Origin: an uncultured Rikenella sp.
Lineage (GTDB): Bacteria > Bacteroidota > Bacteroidia > Bacteroidales > Rikenellaceae
Assembly: GCA_910577885.1 (NCBI GenBank)
Contig: CAJTNK010000001.1
Location: 37,577-101,576, forward strand
Direction of reading: 5' to 3'
DNA length: 64,000 nt
In this document: piece by piece, positions 1 through 8,235 of the stretch
Numbering within the stretch: position 1 is the first letter of the stretch
Layout: each line of letters starts with the position of its first letter
The notes under the pieces: generated by a model
Told to the model about the DNA's origin: nothing
The model's database searches: none
What the model saw: only the letters and a program-made list of their open reading frames with translations
Position numbers and translations under genes: made by a program

Positions 1-666
1 GAACAGAATCACATTCCGCCCCCGCACCTCCCCGATAGCGGTCATCTCGCTGACCACATTCGGTTTCGAGCGGTGTTTGTGACAAATAACCATCGGCGCC
101 CCGAGGTACTGCGCATAGGCATTCGCCCGCTTCGACCCGCCGATATCCGGCGTCGCCACCGTCAGGTTATCGATCCCCAAGCTCTTGATGTACGGCACGA
201 AAACCCCGCTGGCATACAAATGGTCCACCGGCACATCGAAGAAGCCCTGAATCTGATCCGCATGCAAGTCCATGGTCATGATCCGGTCGACCCCCGCCGC
301 ATGCAGCAGGTTGGCCACCAACTTAGCCCCGATCGAGACCCTGGGCCGGTCCTTGCGGTCCTGCCGGGCCCACCCGAAGTACGGCATGATGGCCACCACC
401 CGCTTTGCCGAAGCCCGTTTGGCGGCATCCACCATCAAGAGGAGCTCCATCAGATTATCGGCCGGCGGAAACGTCGACCCCACCACGAAAACCGTACACC
501 CGCGAATACTTTCGTCGTAAGCCGGTTGAAACTCGCCGTCGCTGAACTCCAGCACGACGGAATTTCCGAGCTCCGACCCATAGTGTTTTGCGATTTTTTC
601 GGCCAGGTAACGCGAGTTCCGGCAAGCGAAGAATTTGATTTTACGAGGTTCGCTCATGGTTTTCAT
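1..666 (-). CDS. prs: Ribose-phosphate pyrophosphokinase, C-terminal part cut by window edge
   Basis: Makes PRPP from ribose 5-phosphate and ATP, the precursor for purine, pyrimidine, histidine and NAD synthesis in the cytoplasm. The reverse strand encodes about 222 codons of a protein usually near 310 residues; the C-terminus lies outside the window. Visible family motifs are FACRNSRYLAEKIA near the N-terminus, FSDGEFQP, the catalytic-loop region MPYFGWARQDRKDRPR, and MDLHADQIQGFFDVPVDHL. Two in-frame ATGs (666 and 657) open the gene; MSEPRKIKFF from 657 looks like the usual family start. A TACCTTTG promoter box just upstream shows it is transcribed on its own, right behind engB. Identification is certain, the exact start less so. 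Confidence 0.95.
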   Translation of the reverse strand, partial: MKTMSEPRKIKFFACRNSRYLAEKIAKHYGSELGNSVVLEFSDGEFQPAYDESIRGCTVFVVGSTFPPADNLMELLLMVDAAKRASAKRVVAIMPYFGWARQDRKDRPRVSIGAKLVANLLHAAGVDRIMTMDLHADQIQGFFDVPVDHLYASGVFVPYIKSLGIDNLTVATPDIGGSKRANAYAQYLGAPMVICHKHRSKPNVVSEMTAIGEVRGRNVILF

Positions 667-711
667 GTCGGTTGTGAAGTGACGGTCGCAGCCGTGTCGC
701 GCGACGCGCCG

Positions 712-719
712 CAAAGGTA
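712..719 (-). promoter_or_regulatory. prs promoter -7 box (TACCTTTG)
   Basis: Reverse-strand TACCTTTG matches the Bacteroidota TAnnTTTG consensus and lies about 45-55 bases before the prs start, directly after the engB stop codon. The -33 element is poor. Confidence 0.6.
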
Positions 720-727
720 GTTTTTTT

Positions 728-1324
728 TTAGTTCCGCGCTAAACAATTTTCAATAAAATCCAGAATTTCGTCCCGTCCCTGCCCCCGTTCGGAGGAGGTG
801 ACGAACATCCGGGGCAGCTCCTCCCACTCTTCGGCCAACTGCTTTCTGTAGTTCTCGACGTTTCGGCGCAGCTGAGCCCCGGAGAGTTTGTCGGCCTTCG
901 TGAAGACGATGCCGAACGGCACCCCGTGTTCGCCCAGAAAGCGGATGAAAGCGAGGTCGATCCGCTGCGGCTCGTGCCGCGCGTCGACCAGCACGAAAAG
1001 GTAGTAGAGCTGTTCGCGATTCAGCACGTAATCGGTAATCAGAGACGAGAAACCGCTCCGCTCGCGACGCGATACCTTGGCATAGCCGTATCCCGGCAGG
1101 TCGACCAGCGACCACTCGTCGTTGATCGTGAAGTGGTTAATCAGGCGCGTTTTCCCGGGCGTCCCCGAGACCTTGGCCAGCCCCGTCCGACCGGTCAACA
1201 GGTTGATGAGCGACGACTTGCCGACGTTCGACCGGCCGATAAACGCGAATTCGGGCCGCTCGTCCGGCGGACACTGCGACAACCGCTGGCTGCTGCACCG
1301 AAAAGCGGCGGTTTGGATATTCAT
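728..1324 (-). CDS. engB: Ribosome biogenesis GTP-binding protein EngB/YsxC
   Basis: A 198-residue TrmE-Era-EngA-EngB-type GTPase, the usual length for EngB, which assists 50S subunit assembly in the cytoplasm. Seen in the sequence: G1 P-loop GRSNVGKS at residues 30-37, the G2 threonine at about 55 in SGTPGKT, G3 DLPG at 75-78 followed by GYGYAKVSR, and G4 TKAD at 142-145. The start ATG at 1324 gives the typical short N-terminal strand before the P-loop. It lies 31 bases downstream of the MATE transporter gene on the same strand, so the two may be co-transcribed. Nothing unusual is visible. Confidence 0.96.
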   Translation of the reverse strand: MNIQTAAFRCSSQRLSQCPPDERPEFAFIGRSNVGKSSLINLLTGRTGLAKVSGTPGKTRLINHFTINDEWSLVDLPGYGYAKVSRRERSGFSSLITDYVLNREQLYYLFVLVDARHEPQRIDLAFIRFLGEHGVPFGIVFTKADKLSGAQLRRNVENYRKQLAEEWEELPRMFVTSSERGQGRDEILDFIENCLARN

Positions 1325-1355
1325 AACAGAAAGCTCGACGAAAAAGTTCTGACGA

Positions 1356-2693
1356 TCATATTTTCTTGCTCTGCCAGTCGGCCTTCCGCATGTAGAGGTA
1401 GGCCAACAGGAACATCACCGTCCCGTAGAGGTGTTCCGTGGTCCAGCACCAAGCCACATCGGCCCGCAACCGAATCACCACCCACCACACATACCCGGCA
1501 TACGTTGCGATAGCGGCCATCTCGAGCGCAAAAGCGGCGCGCGTGTTCCCGGTCCCGGAGACGCTATTGAACCAGATGAGAGCAGGCGTTTGGATCAGGT
1601 AGGCCGACGCCATCACCAACAAAGCCGGCACCGAAGCCTCCACCAGCTGCAAGTTGTCGGTATAGATGCGCAACACGAGGCTCGGAAAGACCAATATAAT
1701 AGCCAACAGCGGCAAAACGAACAGGTAACACATCCGCAAAATCCGCCAAACGGTAGGCATCACCTCCCGCGCCTGCTCGGCCCCCATCATGTTGCTGACC
1801 AGCGAGCTGCCGGTGGTGGCGAACGAGCTGACGATGATAAAGAGGAGCGACGAGACACTCCGCACGATATTGGTCACCGCCAGCGGCCTCTCTCCGAGGT
1901 GTTCGACGGCCACAAAAAAAAGAAACCACGTGCCGACCGCCACGAACTGTTGTACCATGGTCCACGACGAGAGACTCAGCACATGCCCCAACTCGCGCAG
2001 CCTCAGCTTCGTACGCCGGAAGAGATCGTACCGCCGCCAGTCGACCCGCGTAGAGGTGTAAACGACGAAAAATACAAGCGACACGAGCTCGGCCACCGCC
2101 GAAGCGATCGCCGCCCCGGCAATCCCCAAGGCCGGCAGTCCGAAACGTCCGAAAATGAGCCCATAGTTCAACACCACATTGCTGAGCACCATGGCCACGG
2201 AATTGATCGTCAGGATCCGGGTCCGCGTCACGGCCACGTAGTAAGCTCGGAAAATCACGGCCAGGAAGATGAAAAAGAAGCCGTAGACCCGCCAATCCAA
2301 GTACTCGAGAGTAGCACGATAGATCTCTTCCGAAGAGATCAGCCCCCGAAGCACATGCGGTGCTGCGAGTTTCGAGAAGGCAAACACCACCGAGGCCAAA
2401 AACAGCAGAAACAGAGCGCTCTGCTGAAAAATCGGTCCGATCTCGCGAAACCTCTCCTCGCCGTTTCGCCTGGCCATGAGGATCTGCGCCCCGACGCTGA
2501 AGCCGAACCCGAGCATAAAAACGGCGATATAATAGACCCCACCCAGCGCCGACGCCCCCAACGCCACCTCGGCCGCATGTCCGCCCAACCGACCCAGAAA
2601 AGCGGTGTCCGTCAGCCCGATCAGGTGCTCCATCAGCAAGCTGAGCAGGATCGGAAAGGCTACTTGCCAAATATTTCGATAGCTGTAAGTCAT
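1356..2693 (-). CDS. MATE family multidrug efflux transporter
   Basis: A 445-residue polytopic inner-membrane protein with about 12 hydrophobic segments in two halves, typical of the MATE/DinF superfamily, which exports drugs or cationic metabolites using Na+ or H+ gradients. Recognisable pieces are PILLSLLMEHLIGLTDTAFL near the N-terminus and GASALGGVYYIAVFMLGFGF. An upstream in-frame ATG at 2735 would give 459 residues, but it overlaps the TATCTTTG promoter box at 2733-2740 and would precede the transcription start, so the ATG at 2693 (MTYSYRN) is preferred. Substrate cannot be told from sequence. Confidence 0.9.
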   Translation of the reverse strand: MTYSYRNIWQVAFPILLSLLMEHLIGLTDTAFLGRLGGHAAEVALGASALGGVYYIAVFMLGFGFSVGAQILMARRNGEERFREIGPIFQQSALFLLFLASVVFAFSKLAAPHVLRGLISSEEIYRATLEYLDWRVYGFFFIFLAVIFRAYYVAVTRTRILTINSVAMVLSNVVLNYGLIFGRFGLPALGIAGAAIASAVAELVSLVFFVVYTSTRVDWRRYDLFRRTKLRLRELGHVLSLSSWTMVQQFVAVGTWFLFFVAVEHLGERPLAVTNIVRSVSSLLFIIVSSFATTGSSLVSNMMGAEQAREVMPTVWRILRMCYLFVLPLLAIILVFPSLVLRIYTDNLQLVEASVPALLVMASAYLIQTPALIWFNSVSGTGNTRAAFALEMAAIATYAGYVWWVVIRLRADVAWCWTTEHLYGTVMFLLAYLYMRKADWQSKKI

Positions 2694-2729
2694 CTCGACA
2701 GGGGGATTATTCGGGTGAGCAATAAAGGG

Positions 2730-2761
2730 TTGCAAAGATACGAAAAAACACCGTATCTTTG
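2730..2761 (+). promoter_or_regulatory. OsmC gene promoter (TTG, 21 bp, TATCTTTG)
   Basis: TTG at 2730-2732 and TATCTTTG at 2754-2761 separated by 21 bases fit the Bacteroidota sigma consensus. The predicted leader to the ATG at 2792 is about 25 bases. Confidence 0.65.
2733..2740 (-). promoter_or_regulatory. MATE gene promoter -7 box (TATCTTTG)
   Basis: Perfect TAnnTTTG match on the reverse strand. It places the transcription start downstream of the ATG at 2735 and so decides the MATE start codon at 2693. It overlaps the -33 region of the opposite-facing OsmC promoter. Confidence 0.6.
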
Positions 2762-2791
2762 TTCTGTAAAATTAAACACAACCGAAGAATT

Positions 2792-3202
2792 ATGGCAATC
2801 ACGGTCCACACACGCTACCTCGGCGGGCTGCACACCGAAGCGGAACACTTACAATCCGGAACCAAGATCACGACCGACGCACCGACCGACAATGGCGGGC
2901 AGGGCGCTTGTTTCTCGCCGACCGACCTGCTGGCAACGGCTTTGGGCAGCTGCATGCTGACCATCATGGGGAAAGCGGCCTCGGTCCACGGGTTCGACAT
3001 CGACGGCACGGAGGTCGATATCACCAAGGTGATGGGAACTTCGCCGCGGCGGATCGTAGAGGTGATAGTAGAGATGACTTTTCCGTCGGATTACGAACCG
3101 AAGGTCAAGAAGATCCTGGAACTGGCCGCACACGAATGCCCGGTAGCCAACTCGCTCCACCCGGACTTGAAACAGACCGTCATTTTCCACTTCGGAAAAT
3201 AA
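2792..3202 (+). CDS. OsmC/Ohr family peroxide-reducing protein
   Basis: A 136-residue cytoplasmic protein of the OsmC/Ohr family, thiol peroxidases that reduce organic hydroperoxides. The two redox cysteines are visible: Cys54 in ALGSCMLTI and Cys116 in AHECPVANSL, with the family's helix-strand spacing. The ATG at 2792 (MAITVHTRYLGG) is used because it follows the promoter at 2754-2761 by a normal leader; a longer frame from a TTG at 2759 starts inside the promoter. It is divergent from the MATE gene, and the next gene begins 7 bases downstream. OsmC, Ohr and YhfA subfamilies are not separable by eye. Confidence 0.9.
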   Translation: MAITVHTRYLGGLHTEAEHLQSGTKITTDAPTDNGGQGACFSPTDLLATALGSCMLTIMGKAASVHGFDIDGTEVDITKVMGTSPRRIVEVIVEMTFPSDYEPKVKKILELAAHECPVANSLHPDLKQTVIFHFGK

Positions 3203-3209
3203 ACAGCGG

Positions 3210-3779
3210 ATGAGAGAGACTTTGACTCTGAAGGCGATAGAATGGTCCAACCAAAATTTTTGGATCAATTTTATCGCCCTCTCTTTTCCAACCGCTTGGG
3301 ACGAAACAACTGACCTGTCACTATCCGAAATAATTGAGGAAACGGTAGGAAAAGAACAGAAAAAGTTGTTACTGGAGTGGTGGGATCATTTTACGCACTA
3401 CGACAAAGAAACATTCAACGAAACAGACGGTTATTCGGACGATCCGACAACGCTTGTTTGCCCACTGACCGCCACCCAAACGCTGAAACTCGAATTTCAT
3501 CCGGGTGATATCGTCTATTTTATAAACGATAAGCAAATCGCCAGCACAGGACCACACTTCCGAATTCAAATTTTTCCATTCACCGATTTAGCCGCCGCGA
3601 CAGAAATCGACTCGCGAATCTTTCTTTTGCTATTGCCCTTGACAACCGTTGGCACCGGAGAACGCGAAGCGAAACAAGCGACAACGCTCATCGCCAAACA
3701 CTTGAGCCAATGGTTCGCTCCCACAGCGTGCAAACAGTTTGCAACAAGTATCGTGTACGGACTTTCCAATTCTGACTAA
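3210..3779 (+). CDS. Unrecognised protein, possibly Imm19-like immunity protein
   Basis: A 189-residue soluble protein without signal peptide. Base composition is clearly more AT-rich than the neighbouring housekeeping genes, suggesting transfer. The central strand-rich segment (LEFHPGDIVYFINDKQIASTGPHFRIQIFPF) resembles what I remember of Imm19-type immunity proteins of polymorphic toxin systems, but this is a weak impression. It starts 7 bases after the OsmC stop and may be co-transcribed. No toxin gene lies beside it; downstream is a collapsed copy of the intergenic palindromic repeat. Function is unproven. Confidence 0.5.
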   Translation: MRETLTLKAIEWSNQNFWINFIALSFPTAWDETTDLSLSEIIEETVGKEQKKLLLEWWDHFTHYDKETFNETDGYSDDPTTLVCPLTATQTLKLEFHPGDIVYFINDKQIASTGPHFRIQIFPFTDLAAATEIDSRIFLLLLPLTTVGTGEREAKQATTLIAKHLSQWFAPTACKQFATSIVYGLSNSD

Positions 3780-3829
3780 ATCGATTTATACCGCTTTAAG
3801 GCGTGGCACACGAGCCGTGTCTAACTGCC

Positions 3830-4062
3830 CTCAAGCCAGACAAGAACTGTTCTGTTTACATTGCTTCACTCGTTTTGCTTTCGGCAATTGACAAACCGTA
3901 TTTGGCAACCGGAGGGTACTGTACCTTTTCTGAAGAACCGAGTAGCGTCGGTTGTTCACAAAAAGAACAGTTCTATACCGTAGCTAAAGACCGTTTGCAC
4001 ATTATACCGAAGTAAAGCAAGGGAAACGAAGGTAAACAGTACCCTCCCGTCGCCAAACACGG
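3830..4062. repeat. Palindromic intergenic element, copy A (collapsed, core missing)
   Basis: Two opposed arms of the window's repeat family without the central 200 bases. The left arm has CTCGTTTTGCTTTCGG and GGAGGGTACTGTACCTTTTC; the right arm has AAAAAGAACAGTTCTATACC, and then AACAGTACCCTCCCGTCGCC, which is the reverse complement of the left-type end. Both extended outer modules match those of copy B (about 6880-7385). It lies between convergent genes. Short open frames inside it are chance. Confidence 0.75.
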
Positions 4063-4077
4063 GACGAAAGTCGTAAT

Positions 4078-5025
4078 TTACCGGAGTCGGAGTTGTTGGC
4101 CGATACGTGGCGGGAATTTGCGCGTGATCGGGTTCAGCTTCTGCAACTTCCGAAGCTTGATTCCGTACTGTTGCGCGATCGAGTGGTAGGAGTCGCCTTG
4201 CTCCACCGTGTGGGTTCGACCGGCGGCGGTGCTCGACGCCCGGCTTCGTTTCGGTTCGATGTAGAGGGCCGTTCCTTCCGGCAGTGGGAAAGCCGTCTGC
4301 AAGTCGTTGATCTTCAACAAACGATCCACCGACATATCATACTGTGCCGCCACCGACGCAAAGCTTTCGCCCTCTTGCGAAATGATGTACCGGACGCCGT
4401 TGTTCTTCTCGACCACGTGTTTCGGTGGCAACGGCTCATTCAACTCCTCGTTCGCCTCGCGATGCTCGTACCGTTCCCGCCGCCGACCGAGCAGTCCGCC
4501 GGATCCCGTCGGCCGGTCGAGCTGGTGGAGCCGGTTGCGTTCGATAAGGTCGATCAGCAACTGCGGATACTTCGGATTGGTCGCATATCCCGCCTCCTTC
4601 AAACCGTAAGCCCAGCCCTTGTAATCGGTCGCGTCGAGCTTGAACAGTCCGGCGTATCGCGGCGACTCGGTCAGAAACCGCGAGTGATCGCGATACGAGT
4701 GTTCGGCGTTTCGGTACTTCCGGAAACACTCTCCCTTCGCATCGTCATCGTGGTAGATCTTCGCCCCGTCCCACGACCCCTTGCACTTGATCCCGAAGTG
4801 GTTGTTGCCCTCCACCGCCAACCGACTGCCGCCGGTGCCCGATTCGAGCAGCCCTTGGGCCAGCGTAATGCTGGCCGGGATGCCGAACTCTTTCATCGAA
4901 CGGATGGCCATGTGTTTGTAGGTATCGATATACTCCTGCGTGCTCATTTTGTACTGCGCCCGCCCGACGACGGGCACCAGCAGGAGCAGCGACAGGAAAA
5001 GAAGGGATGTGGAATTCCGTTTCAT
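4078..5025 (-). CDS. Secreted glucosaminidase with two LysM domains
   Basis: A 315-residue exported cell-wall hydrolase. An N-terminal signal peptide (MKRNSTSLLFLSLLLLVPVVG) is followed by a glucosaminidase (GH73-type) domain over roughly residues 27-155, with AIRSMKEFGIPASITLAQGL, the putative catalytic Glu in LLESGTGGSRLA, and NNHFGIKCKGSW. Two LysM peptidoglycan-binding modules follow (ISQEGESFASVAAQYDMSVD and VEQGDSYHSIAQQYGIKLRK). It should cleave GlcNAc-MurNAc bonds during wall turnover. The ATG at 5025 is preferred over upstream ATGs because a good promoter (TTTG, 20 bp, TAATTTTG) puts transcription start near 5046. Divergent from DUF4254. Confidence 0.9.
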   Translation of the reverse strand: MKRNSTSLLFLSLLLLVPVVGRAQYKMSTQEYIDTYKHMAIRSMKEFGIPASITLAQGLLESGTGGSRLAVEGNNHFGIKCKGSWDGAKIYHDDDAKGECFRKYRNAEHSYRDHSRFLTESPRYAGLFKLDATDYKGWAYGLKEAGYATNPKYPQLLIDLIERNRLHQLDRPTGSGGLLGRRRERYEHREANEELNEPLPPKHVVEKNNGVRYIISQEGESFASVAAQYDMSVDRLLKINDLQTAFPLPEGTALYIEPKRSRASSTAAGRTHTVEQGDSYHSIAQQYGIKLRKLQKLNPITRKFPPRIGQQLRLR

Positions 5026-5052
5026 TCTCAGGTTCATCGGCATGGTGTCCGG

Positions 5053-5084
5053 CAAAATTAGAAAATCGGGGGCGTTCCGTCAAA
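5053..5084 (-). promoter_or_regulatory. Glucosaminidase promoter (TTTG, 20 bp, TAATTTTG)
   Basis: Reverse-strand TTTG (complement of 5081-5084) and TAATTTTG (complement of 5053-5060) are spaced by exactly 20 bases, a complete Bacteroidota promoter. It decides the start of the LysM gene. Confidence 0.7.
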
Positions 5085-5092
5085 AATGTTTT

Positions 5093-5100
5093 TATCTTTG
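5093..5100 (+). promoter_or_regulatory. DUF4254 promoter -7 box (TATCTTTG)
   Basis: Perfect TAnnTTTG match ending only 7 bases before the ATG of the DUF4254 gene, so the mRNA would have almost no leader. Confidence 0.55.
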
Positions 5101-5107
5101 CACGACC

Positions 5108-5740
5108 ATGAAGACAGAAACCAAATCAAACATCTCGTTTACGGAACTCTGCAACCGCACGTTTCAACGTTCGATCGCCGACTACCACCGCTACGATTCG
5201 GTCGACCGACCGGTCGAAAATCCTTACCCGGCGGGGAGTATCGAACACCTGTTGTACGGCAAAAACTGGATCGACACGGTGCAGTGGCACTTGGAAGACA
5301 TCGTTCGCGACCCGGAGATCGACCCCGGGACGGCGCTGACCATCAAACGGCGGATCGATGCTTCGAACCAGGAGCGGACCGATTTGGTGGAATATATCGA
5401 CAGTTATTTTCTGGACCGTTTCAAAGAGGTCACGCCGGCGGCCGAAGCGCGGATCAACACCGAGACGCCGGCTTGGGCGGTGGACCGGTTGTCTATTTTG
5501 GCCTTGAAGATCTACCACATGCAGCAGGAGGCGGAGCGCGAGGATGTTTCGGATGAACATCGGGCGGCTTGCGGGGCGAAGCTGGAGGTACTGCTCACGC
5601 AACGGACCGACCTCGGGCAGGCGATCGAAGAGTTGCTGGCTGATATCGAGGCGGGGCGGAAGTACATGAAGCTCTACAAGCAGATGAAGATGTACAACGA
5701 TCCGGCGTTGAATCCGGTGTTGTACGGCAAGCAGAAATAA
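5108..5740 (+). CDS. DUF4254 domain protein
   Basis: A 210-residue helical protein that I recognise as the DUF4254 family by its N-terminal signature ISFTELCNRTFQRSIADYH and the following NPYPAGSIEHLLYGKNWIDT. Function is unknown; the family is found in Bacteroidota beside glycosyltransferases, suggesting a role linked to surface glycan assembly. The last residues (NDPALNPVLYGKQK) close the family domain. The ATG at 5108 lies 8 bases after a TATCTTTG box, so translation would be nearly leaderless; no alternative start exists before the conserved motif. The glycosyltransferase gene begins 28 bases downstream. Confidence 0.9.
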   Translation: MKTETKSNISFTELCNRTFQRSIADYHRYDSVDRPVENPYPAGSIEHLLYGKNWIDTVQWHLEDIVRDPEIDPGTALTIKRRIDASNQERTDLVEYIDSYFLDRFKEVTPAAEARINTETPAWAVDRLSILALKIYHMQQEAEREDVSDEHRAACGAKLEVLLTQRTDLGQAIEELLADIEAGRKYMKLYKQMKMYNDPALNPVLYGKQK

Positions 5741-5768
5741 TTGCTCATTTTCCGGGGATTCGAGGGTT

Positions 5769-6857
5769 TTGAAAACGCTACCGAAGAAAATATTGGTGAT
5801 TCGCTCTTCGGCGATGGGAGACGTGGCGATGACGGCTCCGGTGTTGGCCGAGGTCTCGCGGCGTTACCCGGAGCTGGAGATCGTCTTGCTGACGCGGGAG
5901 TTCTATGCGCCTTTCTTCGACGGTATCGATCGGCTGACGATTCACAACATCAACCTCGGCCAGGGAGAGGGGCATCGCGGGTTACGAGGCTTGGTGCGGC
6001 TCTTCGGCGAGCTACGCCGAAACCACCCGGAGATTGAAGCGGTGGTTGACCTGCAGGACAAAATCTACTCCAAACTGCTGCGCAAATTCTACGCTTTGCG
6101 ACACCTTCGGACTTTCCATATCGACAAGGGACGGGCCGAGAAAAAGACTTTGACGGCTCGATCGGACAGCGGGAAGAAGGTGGTGCGACAACTGCGGACA
6201 AGCATTGAACGGTATGCGGACGTGTTTCGGGCGGCGGGATTCGAATTGCCGCCGATCGACACGAATTTGGCCGCCTACCGGCAACAACGTCCGGTGCCGG
6301 AAGGCTTGGGACTTGAACGGGCGACGGGTGGTGAACGCTGGATCGGCGTGGCTCCGTTCGCGCAACACAAAGGAAAAATCTATCCGCTGGAGAAGGTGCG
6401 GCGGGTGGCGGAGATGTTGTTGGCCCATCCGTTGAAAGAGGGCTCGGTGCGGTTGTTCCTCTTCGGCGGAGGCAAGGAGGAGCGACGGTTGGCCGAGGAG
6501 ATGGCACGGGAGGTGGATGCGACGGGGGAACGATGCGTGTCGGTGGTGGGACGGTTCTCGTTGCGGGAAGAGATCGACTTGATCGCAAACCTCGACCTCA
6601 TGGTCTCGATGGACTCATCGGCGATGCACATGGCGTCGTTGGTCGGAGTTCCGGTGGTGTCGATTTGGGGAGCGACACACCCTTGCGCGGGGTTCCTGGG
6701 GTTGGGACAGGCGGAAGCGGATGCGGTGGGGCTGGAGATGGCGTGTCGCCCTTGCTCGGTCTACGGACACAAGGAGTGCTGGCGCGGCGACTATGCTTGT
6801 CTCAACGACTTGGCACCGGAAAAGGTCTACGACCGTATTGCCAACCACTTATTCTAA
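5769..6857 (+). CDS. Glycosyltransferase family 9 (ADP-heptose:LPS heptosyltransferase-like)
   Basis: A 362-residue GT9 enzyme expected at the cytoplasmic face of the inner membrane, adding a sugar to the lipid A-core region. Seen: N-terminal ILVIRSSAMGDVAMTAPVL (glycine-rich acceptor-domain loop), APFAQHKGKIYPLEK and the C-terminal donor-site block MDSSAMHMASLVGVPVVSIWGATHP, where Asp and His/Met occupy the usual GT9 positions. The start is a TTG, as no ATG lies between the upstream stop and the conserved motif. It forms a two-gene operon with DUF4254. Which sugar is transferred cannot be deduced. A repeat copy follows the stop. Confidence 0.9.
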   Translation: MKTLPKKILVIRSSAMGDVAMTAPVLAEVSRRYPELEIVLLTREFYAPFFDGIDRLTIHNINLGQGEGHRGLRGLVRLFGELRRNHPEIEAVVDLQDKIYSKLLRKFYALRHLRTFHIDKGRAEKKTLTARSDSGKKVVRQLRTSIERYADVFRAAGFELPPIDTNLAAYRQQRPVPEGLGLERATGGERWIGVAPFAQHKGKIYPLEKVRRVAEMLLAHPLKEGSVRLFLFGGGKEERRLAEEMAREVDATGERCVSVVGRFSLREEIDLIANLDLMVSMDSSAMHMASLVGVPVVSIWGATHPCAGFLGLGQAEADAVGLEMACRPCSVYGHKECWRGDYACLNDLAPEKVYDRIANHLF

Positions 6858-6879
6858 TATACATTCTATTAGCGCGTGC

Positions 6880-7385
6880 GGGTACTGGTCTTTTACCTTC
6901 GTTTCCCTTGCTCTGCTTCGGTGTAATGTGTAAACGGTCTTTAGCGACGGGAGGGTACTGTACCTTTTACCTACGGTTTCCTCGCGCTACCTCGGCATAG
7001 CGTGCAAGCCCGCTCTGCGCTCGGTACGCTGCTCGGTTCTGAAGAAAAGGTACCCAAAAGACTTTCAGATAGCATACGCTACGCCTTAGGCATCCGCAAG
7101 CTAATGCTCTGGCCCACTTTGTTGGGGTGGCACTTTTTGTGGACGCGCTTTTAGGCTGCGAAAAATCTTAGGCGCGCCCACAAAAGGCCACCCCAAAAGA
7201 AAGGCCACAAGGCTCTTGACTACGGCAGCCCATGGAATGCGACAGCATTCCCGAAAGTTTTTCTGGTTCTCTTTGTTCACAAAGAGAACAGTTCCATACT
7301 GTAGCCAAACACGGTTCACAAACTACCGAAAGCAAAACGAGCGAAGCGAAAGTAAAGAGAACAGTTCCATACGGTAGCCAAAGAC
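6880..7385. repeat. Palindromic intergenic element, copy B (extended form)
   Basis: The longest family member. The core has the left arm (ACGGGAGGGTACTGTACC...), side hairpin GATAGCATACGCTA, central stem GGGGTGGC/GCCACCCC with inner GCGCG pairing, right side hairpin GGAATGCGACAGCATTCC and the GTTCTCTTTG/CAAAGAGAAC hairpin. Extra outer modules flank it: TTTACCTTCGTTTCCCTTGC on the left and a second AACAGTTCCATACGGTAGCC on the right. The left mini-hairpin is enlarged by an inserted GC-rich segment near 6972-7040. It lies between convergent genes, and no gene is seen in this 540-base gap. Confidence 0.85.
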
Positions 7386-7398
7386 TGGGTATTAAGAA

Positions 7399-7635
7399 TC
7401 ACGGGTTGTAGATATCGAAATTTCGAAAGTTGAAGATCGCTTGGGTCATCTCCCGCATCTGTCGAGCGGCCGTATGACGCGGATCCAGTTCCAAAGCCCG
7501 GTTGAAGTCATTGATGGCTTTCCCGAAATCGTTGTGGCGGTAGTGCAGACACCCCCGCTCGAAGTAATGATCGGCCACCTCCGGCGACCGTTCGATCATC
7601 GCCGTCCAATATTCGACAGTAGTCTCTTGGTTCAT
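7399..7635 (-). CDS. Small tetratricopeptide-repeat protein
   Basis: A 78-residue protein consisting of one and a half TPR units; the core YFERGCLHYRHNDFGKAIND followed by FNRALELDP is a textbook TPR helix pair. Such repeats bind proteins; no partner can be named. Its ATG overlaps the nadD stop codon (ATGA), so it is translationally coupled as the last gene of the operon yicC-gmk-DUF2262-nadD-TPR. It has no signal peptide. Confidence 0.8.
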   Translation of the reverse strand: MNQETTVEYWTAMIERSPEVADHYFERGCLHYRHNDFGKAINDFNRALELDPRHTAARQMREMTQAIFNFRNFDIYNP

Positions 7636-8231
7636 CGCGTATAGAGTTTTTTGATCCGGATATAGTCCGCCACCGCCCGAGGCAGCACCTCGCCGACGGC
7701 AATCGCTTGCCCGGTGGCCACCGCTTGCCGGATCGAGGTCGAATCGACCTCGAACGTCGGCGCCTGTGCCATCTCCGGCGAAGCCTCGCCGCCATTACGC
7801 GGATAGATCAAAAAACGTACCAGGCCGCGCAACTCCTCCGACCGATGCCAACGCGGCAATTGGTCGGCAATGTCGCTGCCCGCCAAAATCGTAAACCGAA
7901 CTTCGGGGTATTGTTTCTGTAAATACTCAATCGTTTGGATCGTATAAGAAGGGTAGGGCAGTCCTCTCTCCACATCGCACACCCGAATTCGCCCCTCCAG
8001 CTCGTCACCCTCTTCGGCCAACGCCCTTCGGACCATCTCGAGCCGATCGTCGAACGGCGCCAGGATCGCCGGATCCTTGAACGGGTTTTGAGGCGAGACT
8101 ACCAGCCACACCTCATCCGCCAGCTCCCGTTCCAGGACATACCGAGCCACCGCCAAGTGCCCCCGGTGCACCGGATTGAACGAGCCCATCAGCAAGGCCA
8201 CCCGTTCTACTGTTATCTGCGAATGCCCCAT
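7632..8231 (-). CDS. nadD: Nicotinate-nucleotide adenylyltransferase
   Basis: A 199-residue cytoplasmic nucleotidyltransferase that adenylates nicotinate mononucleotide to deamido-NAD in NAD synthesis. The (T/G)xFxPxHxGH motif appears as GSFNPVHRGH near residue 17, and the C-terminal ISSTxIR-type motif as VDSTSIRQAV. Length is normal. It begins 4 bases after the DUF2262-like gene and its stop overlaps the TPR gene, within a reverse operon. The nadB gene for the first step of the same pathway lies 35 kb away in this window. Confidence 0.95.
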   Translation of the reverse strand: MGHSQITVERVALLMGSFNPVHRGHLAVARYVLERELADEVWLVVSPQNPFKDPAILAPFDDRLEMVRRALAEEGDELEGRIRVCDVERGLPYPSYTIQTIEYLQKQYPEVRFTILAGSDIADQLPRWHRSEELRGLVRFLIYPRNGGEASPEMAQAPTFEVDSTSIRQAVATGQAIAVGEVLPRAVADYIRIKKLYTR

Positions 8232-8235
8232 TGCA

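Noticed and set aside
7101..7319. Short frames with CEQK or LVNKEN-type ends in several gaps
   Set aside because: They are translations of the palindromic repeat and recur wherever it occurs.
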